In this document: positions 56,601 to 64,000 of the stretch, one piece after another
Position numbering within the stretch: the stretch's first letter is position 1
Layout of the letters: each line of letters begins with the position of its first letter
Assembly: GCF_003336225.1 (NCBI RefSeq)
Contig: NZ_QPID01000001.1
Coordinates: forward strand, 310,001 to 374,000
Reading direction: 5' to 3'
Length of the DNA stretch: 64,000 nt
DNA from: Corallincola holothuriorum
GTDB lineage: Bacteria; Pseudomonadota; Gammaproteobacteria; Enterobacterales; Neiellaceae
Position numbers and translations under genes: made by a program
Notes under the pieces: generated by a model
What the model was told of the DNA's origin: nothing
The model's input: only the letters and a program-made list of their open reading frames with translations
Database searches by the model: none

Positions 56601-58488
56601 TATGGCAGGGGACGTGTTTGGCAATGGCATGTTACTCAGTGACAAAACCAGGCTTATCGCGGCGTTTAATCATCAACATATTTTTATCGACCCCGCCCCT
56701 GATGCCGCTAGTAGCTTTGCCGAGCGCACGCGCTTGTTTCATTTAGCTCGATCCAGTTGGAGCGACTATAACCAAACATTGATCTCGAAAGGCGGTGGCA
56801 TATTCGAACGCAGCGCCAAGGCGATCCCTTTAAGTGCAGAGATCCAAACCCTTTTAGGTAGCACTGAACGGTCATTAACGCCGACAGAGTTGATAAAGCA
56901 ACTGCTGCAGATGCCTGTTGACCTGTTGTGGAACGGCGGTATCGGTACCTACATCAAATCCGAAGCTGAGAACAACAGTGATGTTGGCGACCGTGCTAAT
57001 GACGCCGTGAGGGTTAATGGCCAGCAGGTAAAAGCGAAAATTGTTGGTGAGGGCGGAAATCTTGGCGCCACGCAGCTTGGACGTATTGAATACGCCGCCA
57101 AGGGGGGCCGGGTTAACACCGACTTCACTGATAACGTTGGCGGTGTTGACTGTTCTGACAACGAAGTGAATATCAAAATTCTACTAAACACCTTAGTGAA
57201 TAATGGCGATCTAACGGTAAAACAGCGCAACAAACTGTTGTACGAAATGACTGATGATGTGAGCCGTATTGTATTGGACAACTGTTACCGTCAAACCCAA
57301 GGTTTGTCGGTATCGCAGCTACGTGACGAAGAACAAGTAAAAGAATACCAGCGCTTTATCCATGCAATGGAGCGCGAAGGATTGCTCGATCGCAACCTCG
57401 AGTTTTTGCCTAACGACGAAGAGTTAGCAGAACGACTACTCGCAGGGAAAGGGCTGACGAGACCTGAACTCTGCGTGTTGTTGGCTTATGGCAAAATGTA
57501 CCTTAAAGAGCGTTTATTGGTGCCGGAAGTGACAGATGTCGGCTACCATAACCGTTCACTGGTAGGGGCCTTCCCAGCTCAGTTGCAAAAGAAATACAAA
57601 AAGCAGATGCAGCATCATCCGCTTCGGGCAGAGATCATTGCGACACAGATCGCCAATGCCTTGGTTGATGATGTGGGCTTTAATTTTGTCGGCCGACTAC
57701 AAGACGAAACGGGTGCATCAGAGGCCGAAATCGCGAACTGCTATACCATGGCCCGCGAAGTGTTTCAGCTGGAATACTTATGGCAAGCAGTGTCTGTTTG
57801 CGACAATAAGATCCCGGCGATCGTACAAAGTGAATTGCTGTTTCAAATGCGTCGAATTATCCGCCGCGCCACACGTTGGTTTCTGCGTCACCGCGATAGA
57901 ACACTCACTATTGAGCAGACGATAAAGCGTTATCAACCGACCTTTGATGAACTGCGCAATAACCTCGCCGAGTACCTGATTGATGATGAGGTTGCAGAGC
58001 TTTCTCAAGCTATTTCGCAATTGGAGCGCGAAGGACTGCCGACAGAGGTTGCCACCCACATGGGGCAGCTTAGTACACTGTTTTCAGCGTTGGACATCGC
58101 CGAAGTTGTCATTGAATCAGAGCGTCCAATCACGTTGGTGGCGGATGTCTATTTCAAACTCGGTGCCCGACTTGATCTGCACTGGTTCCTGAAACAGATC
58201 TCGGAGCAACCCGTCTCGAATCACTGGCAAGCGTTAGCCCGAGCCTCTTTTAGAGAGGAACTTGATTGGCAGCAGCGCGCTTTATCTATTGTGGTGTTGC
58301 GATACTGTAGCGGCCTATGCGAGCCTTTAAAAATGCTGGACACCTGGTTTACCGAGCATGAAAAAGAGATCCAGCGCTGGTTCCATATGCTTGGTGAATT
58401 CCGTACCAGTCAAAGCCATGAGTTCGCCAAGTTCTCAGTCGCCTTGCGTGAGCTTATGCTTCTGAGTCACAATTGCGAACCGAAATAA
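53662..58488 (+). CDS. gdhB: NAD-specific glutamate dehydrogenase, large (GDH-180) class
   Basis: A 1608-residue enzyme, the typical size of the large class. ATG 53662 is preferred to GTG 53653 because AAGGTG lies six bases before it. The N-terminal half holds ACT-like regulatory segments; the catalytic core begins at about residue 800 with [45 protein letters not shown], followed by [22 protein letters not shown] and [14 protein letters not shown] of the Rossmann-like part. It converts glutamate to 2-oxoglutarate and ammonia with NAD+. Single gene, with a hairpin at 58494-58512 before pyrD. Confidence 0.95.
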   Translation: [1608 protein letters not shown]

Positions 58489-58493
58489 GAGCT

Positions 58494-58512
58494 GGGTGCC
58501 ATCGCGGCACCC
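58494..58512 (+). other. Hairpin between the glutamate dehydrogenase gene and pyrD
   Basis: GGGTGCC (58494-58500), loop ATCGC, GGCACCC (58506-58512): a perfect seven-base GC-rich stem six bases after the stop. No T-run follows, so it may be a weak terminator or an mRNA stability element. pyrD starts 17 bases after it. Confidence 0.5.
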
Positions 58513-58529
58513 GCAACAGATAACGGTTA

Positions 58530-59549
58530 ATGATGCTGTATAAATTTGCGCGTGCCTTTCTTTTCGCCCGTGATCCGGAATGGGCTCACGATTTTACGAT
58601 CCACCGCTTCAGCCAATTGCGTGATAGCTGTCTGTTGTCGCTATTACGCCAAAACCTGCCAGCTAAACCGGTCACGGTGATGGGGATCGAATTCCCTAAT
58701 CCCGTGGGCTTGGCTGCGGGCCTTGATAAGAACGGTGAATGCATCAATGTATGGGATGCGTTAGGTTTTGGTTTCGTGGAGATAGGCACCATTACTCCTA
58801 GAGCACAGCCGGGTAATGATTCTCCTCGGATCTTCCGCTTAGTGGAGCATCATGCGTTGATTAATCGCATGGGCTTTAATAACAAAGGCGTTGATCACCT
58901 TGTTGATGAAGTGAAAAAGTCCAACTTCAAAGGTGTTTTGGGAATAAATATTGGCAAAAATAAAGACACACCAGTCGAGCAGGGCAAAGATGACTATCTC
59001 ATCTGTATGGATAAAGTGTATCCGCATGCATCCTATATCGCTGTCAATATCTCATCACCTAACACGCCGGGTTTAAGAAGCCTGCAATATGGTGAAGCGC
59101 TCGATGAGCTGCTCGCTGCATTAAAGCTGCGACAAAGCGAGTTAGCTAAAATCCACGGTAAATACGTGCCGTTGGCAGTTAAAATCGCCCCCGATCTTGA
59201 TGATGAGGAGCTCGCGCAAGTGGCGACATCCTTGATCAATCACAATATCGATGGTGTCATTGCGACGAACACGACACTAGAAAGATCGGCGGTAGCAGGA
59301 CATAAGCATGCCGATGAAGCAGGGGGGCTTAGCGGGCGTCCAGTAGCACAAAGCAGCACACAAATAATCAGTAAATTAAGTGCCCTGTTAAAAGGCGAAA
59401 TACCGATAATTGGTGTCGGTGGTATCGACAGTGCTGAAGCCGCTCAAGACAAGATCAACGCTGGCGCCAGTTTGGTACAGCTGTATACCGGCTTTATTTA
59501 TGAAGGCCCACCGCTAATTAAAGATATCGTCAACCGACTGAAACTCTAA
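58530..59549 (+). CDS. pyrD: Dihydroorotate dehydrogenase (quinone), class 2
   Basis: A 339-residue membrane-associated flavoenzyme. The N-terminal helices ([24 protein letters not shown]) are the quinone-access part of class 2. FMN-binding blocks include [37 protein letters not shown] and the late [27 protein letters not shown]. The catalytic Ser is in [10 protein letters not shown] at about residue 175. It oxidises dihydroorotate to orotate in pyrimidine synthesis, passing electrons to the quinone pool. The start is ATG 58530 or 58533. The strong terminator at 59564-59596 separates it from zapC, with which it is paired in many gammaproteobacteria. Confidence 0.95.
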   Translation: MMLYKFARAFLFARDPEWAHDFTIHRFSQLRDSCLLSLLRQNLPAKPVTVMGIEFPNPVGLAAGLDKNGECINVWDALGFGFVEIGTITPRAQPGNDSPRIFRLVEHHALINRMGFNNKGVDHLVDEVKKSNFKGVLGINIGKNKDTPVEQGKDDYLICMDKVYPHASYIAVNISSPNTPGLRSLQYGEALDELLAALKLRQSELAKIHGKYVPLAVKIAPDLDDEELAQVATSLINHNIDGVIATNTTLERSAVAGHKHADEAGGLSGRPVAQSSTQIISKLSALLKGEIPIIGVGGIDSAEAAQDKINAGASLVQLYTGFIYEGPPLIKDIVNRLKL

Positions 59550-59563
59550 ACTGATAGTTAATT

Positions 59564-59596
59564 AAATAACGTGGCTTAACGGCCACGTTATTTTTT
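59564..59596 (+). terminator. Rho-independent terminator of pyrD
   Basis: Perfect 12-base arms (59564-59575 and 59582-59593) with a six-base loop, followed by a T-run to 59596, 15 bases after the pyrD stop. Confidence 0.88.
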
Positions 59597-59695
59597 ATCA
59601 CACTTTTTTATTAAAACACTTGCTTAACTTGGCCATGGTAAAGACAATGGCCGCATATAAAAAATACAATAAAACTAATAGAATAGAGTAAATAG

Positions 59696-60244
59696 ATGTT
59701 AATGCAGCCTAGACAGGGATGGCGCTGGTACTTCGATGAGTCGGCAGATCGCTTATGTGTCGCTCTAGACGATGATATGCATTTTAAGACGCATTTTCGT
59801 CGTAAACAGCTTTGTCCCGTTGCGCTTCAGTCGCAACCATTCTCAACGGATGATGCAAAAGAGTACCACCAGATTTTGGAAGTGCTTCTGGCCTATAAGC
59901 TGTTGCCTCAGCCGCTGCTTGTCCAGTGTGCGCTTAATGCCGTTGCGGCAAAACGTTTCTTATTGCCCATGATGCCGAAAAGCTGGTTTTTTACTCCTGG
60001 TGCAGCACAACTTAATGTTCATGACGATTTGTTGGTTGAGTTGCAGTGTCTGAGTGGGGCGGTCGGGCAATTTTTGGTGCTGGAAACGACGGAGCAGGCG
60101 TGCCTGTGTATGCTTTTAGATGACTCAATCGCTTTGAGTGATAGTAAATCGATGCAGATGTTTGATTGCATCAAAGTGATGAACGATCGCGTAGTGGGTT
60201 ATGTAAGTACCAGTCAATCTTTTACCGGCTCGCAAATCGCCTAA
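59696..60244 (+). CDS. zapC: Cell division protein ZapC
   Basis: A 182-residue cytosolic protein matching ZapC: MLMQPRQGWRWYFDESADRLCVALDDDMHFKTHFRRKQLCPVAL at the N-terminus, a central FSTDDAKEYHQILEVL helix and the later DLLVELQCL...GQFLVLE strands. It binds FtsZ and stabilises the Z-ring. ATG 59696 is used; the second ATG at 59702 would remove two residues. The placement after pyrD is the same as in E. coli. The stop codon lies in an inverted repeat shared with the convergent ABC gene. Confidence 0.92.
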   Translation: MLMQPRQGWRWYFDESADRLCVALDDDMHFKTHFRRKQLCPVALQSQPFSTDDAKEYHQILEVLLAYKLLPQPLLVQCALNAVAAKRFLLPMMPKSWFFTPGAAQLNVHDDLLVELQCLSGAVGQFLVLETTEQACLCMLLDDSIALSDSKSMQMFDCIKVMNDRVVGYVSTSQSFTGSQIA

Positions 60245-60271
60245 CCATTTTTATCCCTATCCGGTTAGGCG
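60238..60271. repeat. Inverted repeat across the convergent zapC and ABC permease ends
   Basis: CGCCTAACC (60238-60246) and GGTTAGGCG (60263-60271) are perfect nine-base complements that include both stop regions. A T-run (60247-60251) lies in the loop and no T-run follows on either strand. It could end transcription in both directions with Rho help, or form an RNA-RNA pairing element. Confidence 0.5.
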
Positions 60272-61413
60272 TCTTCAATATCCCTTCTGTTAAGCAGCCA
60301 ATAAGCTAATCCTCCGTAGCCAATCGTTTGCAACCAAAGCAACGAGTACTGAGGAAGGATCTGCGAAAAATCTGCGCCCATCTGGTTGAGCATAAGAAAG
60401 CTTTGGATCGCCGGGGTTGATGGTACGAGATTGGTTAACCAAACTAACAGCGGCGGGACTGAGGACAGTGGCCAGATAAAGCCTGCACTGAACGCTAGGA
60501 TTAGAGAACTGAGCAGCACAAGTAGAGATAAGATCTCTGGTCGTCGAATCAGCTGCCCAAGTACAACGCCCAAAGCAATCACGGATAAGATGAATGGAAT
60601 TATTAATCCCCACAGCTCTAATGGCGAAGCTAACCGGGTGATGTCATAAAACTCGAAGGCAAAACCAAAATAGTAGAGCGCTCCGAGTGCATAAATTCCC
60701 CCAAAGGTCAGCACACGAACGATAAGTAACCGCCATATTGGTATTTGCAACCAATAACCTTCGCTCCGCTTCTTGCTGTGGTTTTGATGACTGCTTAATT
60801 CGCCGACGGCCATCAACAGCGTCTGATGCAAAATAAGTACAAAGACTGCAGGGACGACATAATTGACGTAACCCATGGTGCTGTTGAATACCGGTTTCAC
60901 ATTGAGTTGTAGCGGTGAGTACTGTTTTTCTGCACGGGGTAGTGCATCGCCGGATAGTATGTGGTTTAACACCTTAACTTCAGCTCCCAGCGTACCTGCG
61001 GCTTTCGCCATCCCTTCAACGACGGTGCTGTAAATCAAAAAATAGCTGGCGTTGCCAGCATAGCCAAGCACGGGGCTCTTACCCAGCAACAGGTCGCGGT
61101 AGAAGTCGCTTGGTATGACCAATATGCCACCAGCTTCACCACTGAGCAGCATGGTTCGCGCTTCCGCGATGGTATGCACGCGCTTCACCACTTTAACTTC
61201 CGGCGTGGCATCTAGCATCCGTTCTAACTTGCGACTAAGTTGGCTGCCATCCTCATTAACAATCACAGTATGTTGTTCACGTGGCACTTGGTTGGAATAG
61301 GGCAAGGGGTAAAGAAACGAATAGGCAACAATGCCTCCGAAGATGGTAAAAGCAACTGAGAAGTCACTTAAAATCGCCCTAAATTCGAGTCGGAATAACT
61401 GTAACCAAGCCAC
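60265..61413 (-). CDS. ABC-2 type permease, second copy
   Basis: A 382-residue membrane protein: one N-terminal helix (LSDFSVAFTIFGGIVAYSFLYPLPYS), a large periplasmic domain of about 150 residues (TVIVNEDGSQLSRKLERMLDATPEVKVV...GGILVIPSDFYRDLLLG), then five helices including VNYVVPAVFVLILHQTLLMAVGELSSH. This is the YhiI/YbhS/DrrB-type ABC-2 permease layout. It starts with GTG and lies three bases from the paralogous permease upstream, so the two are co-translated and would form a heterodimer. No ATPase gene is seen in the operon. It is probably the last gene; its end overlaps the inverted repeat at 60238-60271. Confidence 0.85.
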   Translation of the reverse strand: MAWLQLFRLEFRAILSDFSVAFTIFGGIVAYSFLYPLPYSNQVPREQHTVIVNEDGSQLSRKLERMLDATPEVKVVKRVHTIAEARTMLLSGEAGGILVIPSDFYRDLLLGKSPVLGYAGNASYFLIYSTVVEGMAKAAGTLGAEVKVLNHILSGDALPRAEKQYSPLQLNVKPVFNSTMGYVNYVVPAVFVLILHQTLLMAVGELSSHQNHSKKRSEGYWLQIPIWRLLIVRVLTFGGIYALGALYYFGFAFEFYDITRLASPLELWGLIIPFILSVIALGVVLGQLIRRPEILSLLVLLSSLILAFSAGFIWPLSSVPPLLVWLTNLVPSTPAIQSFLMLNQMGADFSQILPQYSLLWLQTIGYGGLAYWLLNRRDIEDA

Positions 61414-61416
61414 TAT

Positions 61417-62580
61417 TTAGCACTCCACCGACTGATGTTGATTCGCCTTGTCGGTGAGAATCACCAGAACAAACGCGGCGCAAAGCGGTGTAAACAGTGC
61501 ACCTAACCAACCCAGCTGCGGCAAAGATTGCATCAATGTCGCTGCGTAATTAGCCTGCATTATCTGAAGTTCAACATAATGGCTCACTGGTAACATGTTG
61601 CGCCAGATCTGAGCCATTAACGGCATATCGGAGGATGGGAAAGTTACCCCCATAAATGCAAACGCAGGGGCTGTGTAGCCAGAAGCAAGGCTCATGGCAT
61701 GTGATGCATTTTTAAATATCAGAAAGAGCATCGCCCCCACACCCTGGCAGGCAATAATCATTAGCAGTTGTCCAAGCAATAAAATTAGCCAACTGCCATG
61801 CATTGGCCAGCCAAGTAAATCATACATAAAGATGAGAAAAGCAACGCCCATTGCCAGATGAAGAAGGGTGTATGGCAGTAATTTAGCCGTTAAGGTTAAG
61901 ATCGGTGTACCGTTTAACCAAGTGTGCAACTGGCCAGCCTTAATACTGGCATTCAGCGCCAGAACGGCTGTTACGACAATAACAATTTGCCAGATGGCCG
62001 GGATTGCTGCGGTAACAAGGAAGTGCCCGTAGTTACTATTGCTGTTAAACAGTGGTGTTATTTGTCCGCGGATCGGCACCGCTTTCGCGAAAGCCTGTTT
62101 AATTTCTGGGCTTGAATTAGCCATGTTTTTAAACAGATCAACGCCAGCAGAAAAGGTGCCATGGGCTTGCATCAATGCCGAATTAACTAACTTGGCAACC
62201 AGTAGCACCTGACCATTAGTAAATGCAGTGACTTGGGGAGGGAAACCTTTGATGGTCTTCTTTTCCAAACCAACCGGCACAACAATCAGCGCATATATCT
62301 CACCGCCCCGCAGTGCAAGTGTACCTGATGCCACATCATCGTATTCATCGCTGATAGCAATCACCGAGTTGGCATCATAGTAACGCACAAGCTGCCGAGA
62401 CATGGCCGACTTATCGAGGTCAACCACGCCTACTTTGACATCACTGGCCACACTGGCGGAAAAAATATACCAGAAGGTTAGAAACAGCAGGGGTGGTAAC
62501 CAAAATAGGAGCGCCTTAAGCCAAAAGTCGCCGCGAATAAGCTGCCACTCTGCATGCCATTTTGATTTAAACCCTTCCAT
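61417..62580 (-). CDS. ABC-2 type permease, first copy
   Basis: About 387 residues from ATG 62580 (MEGFKSKWHAEW); an upstream start at 62601 would lie inside the HlyD gene. The layout is the same as the next gene: an N-terminal helix, a periplasmic domain (VGVVDLDKSAMSRQLVRYYDANSVIAI...GGEIYALIVVPVGLEKKT) and a C-terminal five- to six-helix bundle. NSNYGHFLVTAAIPAIWQIVIVVTAVLAL is the ABC-2 core. One base separates it from the HlyD stop. Paired with the next permease and a membrane-fusion protein, it belongs to a tripartite exporter of the YbhG/YbhS/YbhR type. The substrate is unknown. Confidence 0.85.
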   Translation of the reverse strand: MEGFKSKWHAEWQLIRGDFWLKALLFWLPPLLFLTFWYIFSASVASDVKVGVVDLDKSAMSRQLVRYYDANSVIAISDEYDDVASGTLALRGGEIYALIVVPVGLEKKTIKGFPPQVTAFTNGQVLLVAKLVNSALMQAHGTFSAGVDLFKNMANSSPEIKQAFAKAVPIRGQITPLFNSNSNYGHFLVTAAIPAIWQIVIVVTAVLALNASIKAGQLHTWLNGTPILTLTAKLLPYTLLHLAMGVAFLIFMYDLLGWPMHGSWLILLLGQLLMIIACQGVGAMLFLIFKNASHAMSLASGYTAPAFAFMGVTFPSSDMPLMAQIWRNMLPVSHYVELQIMQANYAATLMQSLPQLGWLGALFTPLCAAFVLVILTDKANQHQSVEC

Positions 62581-62581
62581 A

Positions 62582-63559
62582 TTAATAGCTAGCAAGCACA
62601 CTCATGCCTGCTCGCAACCCTGGAATGGGTGTGACAGGCCTAGCTTCAACTTCAAATGTGCGCATATCAAAACCTTGGCTACTGTCCGTACTACGCCACG
62701 TGGCAAAATCGCCCATGACTGCAACATGGTGCACCTTAAAGGTAATGCTTTGCTCCCCTAACGCCGGGATAACGGCTTCAAATTCACTATCTTTATTAAA
62801 GCGTTTAAGGCGATCTTCACGAACATTAAACACCGCCCAGGCGTCGTTCATATCGATCAGTGTGACGACAGGGAACCCCTGTGGCGCAAGTTCGCCTGGA
62901 CGCAATAAAACGGCACTGATTTCACCACTGTGACGACTGTTAACCTGGGTATCTGCAACATAGGCTTCAACCTCGGCAACAATGCCTGCCGTCATTCTGG
63001 CATTGGCTTGCGCCGCCCGTTGTGTTTCTTTCCGCGCGCCTTCCTGCGCCATTTCGTATAACTGCCGTGCTGTACTCTCGGTATATTTTGCTGCCTGCCA
63101 CTCGGTATACACTTCGTCGCGTTTCTGCTCCGCCAAAACGCCATCTTGGTAAAGGTTGTCGATCCGCTGATAAGTCTTCTCAAATAGTTTGGCGGCGGCT
63201 TTTGCCATAAGCCATTGATCTTTTGCTGCTGCGATCGCCTGGCGGCGGGCACCATTTAGGGCTTCATCAGCCAGCGCTGACGCAGCCTCGTTGCCAGCCT
63301 TTGCCTGGGACAGCTTAGCGGCGAGTTCAGGGCTGTTGATGGTAAATATTGCTTGGCCGACCGTGACAGAGTCCCCTTTCTTTACCAGAAGTTCACCGAT
63401 ACGACCGGGCACCTTGGAAGAGACACTATATTGACGCGCTTCAATCTGGCCTTGTAGTCGCATAGGTTGCGGTTGATAGGCGAGGTAAAAGCGGTAACCG
63501 AGCCAACAAACTATCAGGAGTAGAGCTGTAATGATGGCGACTATTTTAAATTGGCGCAT
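62582..63559 (-). CDS. HlyD-family membrane-fusion (periplasmic adaptor) protein
   Basis: A 325-residue adaptor with one N-terminal membrane helix (IVAIITALLLIVCWLGYRFYLAY), a biotinyl-lipoyl-like half (GQIEARQYSVSSKVPGRIGELLVKKGDSVTVGQAIFTI), a coiled-coil hairpin at about 90-185 and a return beta-barrel (GEISAVLLRPGELAPQGFPVVTLIDMNDAWAVFNVRED). It would link the inner-membrane permeases to a TolC-like channel. Its ATG overlaps the TAA of the upstream TolC-like gene by one base (TAATG on the - strand), so the order TolC, HlyD, permease, permease is translationally coupled. Confidence 0.88.
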   Translation of the reverse strand: MRQFKIVAIITALLLIVCWLGYRFYLAYQPQPMRLQGQIEARQYSVSSKVPGRIGELLVKKGDSVTVGQAIFTINSPELAAKLSQAKAGNEAASALADEALNGARRQAIAAAKDQWLMAKAAAKLFEKTYQRIDNLYQDGVLAEQKRDEVYTEWQAAKYTESTARQLYEMAQEGARKETQRAAQANARMTAGIVAEVEAYVADTQVNSRHSGEISAVLLRPGELAPQGFPVVTLIDMNDAWAVFNVREDRLKRFNKDSEFEAVIPALGEQSITFKVHHVAVMGDFATWRSTDSSQGFDMRTFEVEARPVTPIPGLRAGMSVLASY

Positions 63560-64000
63560 TACTGAACCTCGGGCGCAGAATTGTTTTGGTAGCTTTCAAA
63601 GTTATTAATTCCACCACTGATGGCCATTAACTGAGAGAGTGAAATAACATAATGATATGAGGCGACAAGACGCTGAGTTTTAATAGAGGCTAAAAAAAGC
63701 TCGGCATCAATAACATCGATAGAAGTGGCTAACCCTTGGGAAAATGCTTTGCTACGTAGATGAAGGTTTTCTTCCGCCAACGCAATACTGCTTTTTAAAC
63801 CCGCATACTCTTCTAGTGCCTGCTGCGACTCACGGTATGTTTTTTCTACCAGCGTCGTCAGGTCTCGTGTCGCCTGAGCGCGCAGGTAATCCACTTGTGT
63901 CACAGTGCTGTGTGCCGCATTAAGCTTGCCGGAACGCCCACCAGGATCCAACAATGGCACACTGACTCCAACACCGACAATCCAGTCAGGTCTTAGGTCG
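63559..64000 (-). CDS. TolC-family outer-membrane efflux protein (5' partial)
   Basis: The - strand frame runs open to the window edge, so the apparent start at 63960 is not real; the N-terminus is beyond 64000. The visible 146 residues begin DLRPDWIVGVGVSVPLLDPGGRSGKL, a strand plus Pro-Leu-Leu-Asp-Pro-Gly turn typical of the second TolC repeat, and continue as a long helix (LRAQATRDLTTLVEKTYRESQQALEEYAGLKSSIALAEENLHLRSKAFSQGL) and a last helix. It forms the trimeric exit duct and is the first visible gene of the exporter operon. Confidence 0.85.
   Translation of the reverse strand, partial: DLRPDWIVGVGVSVPLLDPGGRSGKLNAAHSTVTQVDYLRAQATRDLTTLVEKTYRESQQALEEYAGLKSSIALAEENLHLRSKAFSQGLATSIDVIDAELFLASIKTQRLVASYHYVISLSQLMAISGGINNFESYQNNSAPEVQ

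Noticed and set aside
1-64000. CRISPR arrays, tRNA or rRNA genes and prophage genes
   Set aside because: Looked for by eye across the window; no regular spaced repeats, tRNA-like CCA arms or phage structural genes were seen. A tRNAscan or CRISPR search would be decisive.

Overview
The window looks like a chromosomal segment of a marine-type gammaproteobacterium, most likely of the Alteromonadales or a neighbouring order. The basis is the set of recognisable housekeeping genes and their pairings: pyrD-zapC, proQ-prc, rne divergent from rluC, hrpA, a pepN of the E. coli type, DUF2835 and a giant NAD-dependent glutamate dehydrogenase. This is inferred from gene content and order, not from a database search. 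No rRNA, tRNA, CRISPR array or intact insertion sequence was found.

Layout. (1) 1-15544 is an accessory block on the + strand. It starts with the 3' part of a secreted protein with a PPC-like domain. A close-packed run follows: a parvulin-type PPIase lipoprotein, a SurA/PpiC-like lipoprotein, a 1303-residue lipoprotein of tandem Ig-like domains, a 2232-residue secreted protein, two small cytosolic proteins and a private type I signal peptidase. The 2232-residue protein ends in a PD-(D/E)XK nuclease-like region. Its stop codon overlaps the start of the next gene, a leaderless protein, which is the arrangement expected of a secreted polymorphic toxin followed by immunity. This is the strongest candidate for an undescribed system here. 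(2) 15545-18862 holds decayed DNA: the C-terminal tail of a second PEP-CTERM gene and a truncated RAYT-type transposase. Next to them are a UGT-like glycosyltransferase and an intact PEP-CTERM protein. (3) 18863-31390 carries an AbgT-family transporter, a CPBP protease, a CBS-domain protein, HrpA, a GNAT acetyltransferase, a YebC/YeeN-type protein, a double OmpA-domain protein, a zinc-finger/membrane/TPR protein and a rhomboid protease. (4) 31551-46297 is mainly RNA metabolism, proteolysis and housekeeping: RNase E with a long leader, RluC, a HAD phosphatase, an ABC exporter, free-Met-(R)-sulfoxide reductase, ProQ, Prc, NhaC, PepN and a DUF2835 protein. (5) 46560-53487 is a four-gene set, DUF1302 - DUF1329 - YCF48-like - MMPL/RND, which looks like a trans-envelope transport module for a hydrophobic substrate. 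(6) 53662-60244 holds the large glutamate dehydrogenase, pyrD and zapC. (7) 60265-64000 on the - strand is a tightly packed TolC / HlyD / ABC-2 permease / ABC-2 permease operon. No ATPase gene is visible, and the operon runs off the window.

How the parts may work together. In block 1 the two PPIase lipoproteins and the signal peptidase would serve export and folding of the giant protein, the Ig lipoprotein would be a periplasmic or surface scaffold, and the two leaderless genes would protect the producer. This is inference from domain content and gene order. In block 5 an inner-membrane RND pump, two periplasmic proteins and an outer-membrane barrel would span the envelope.
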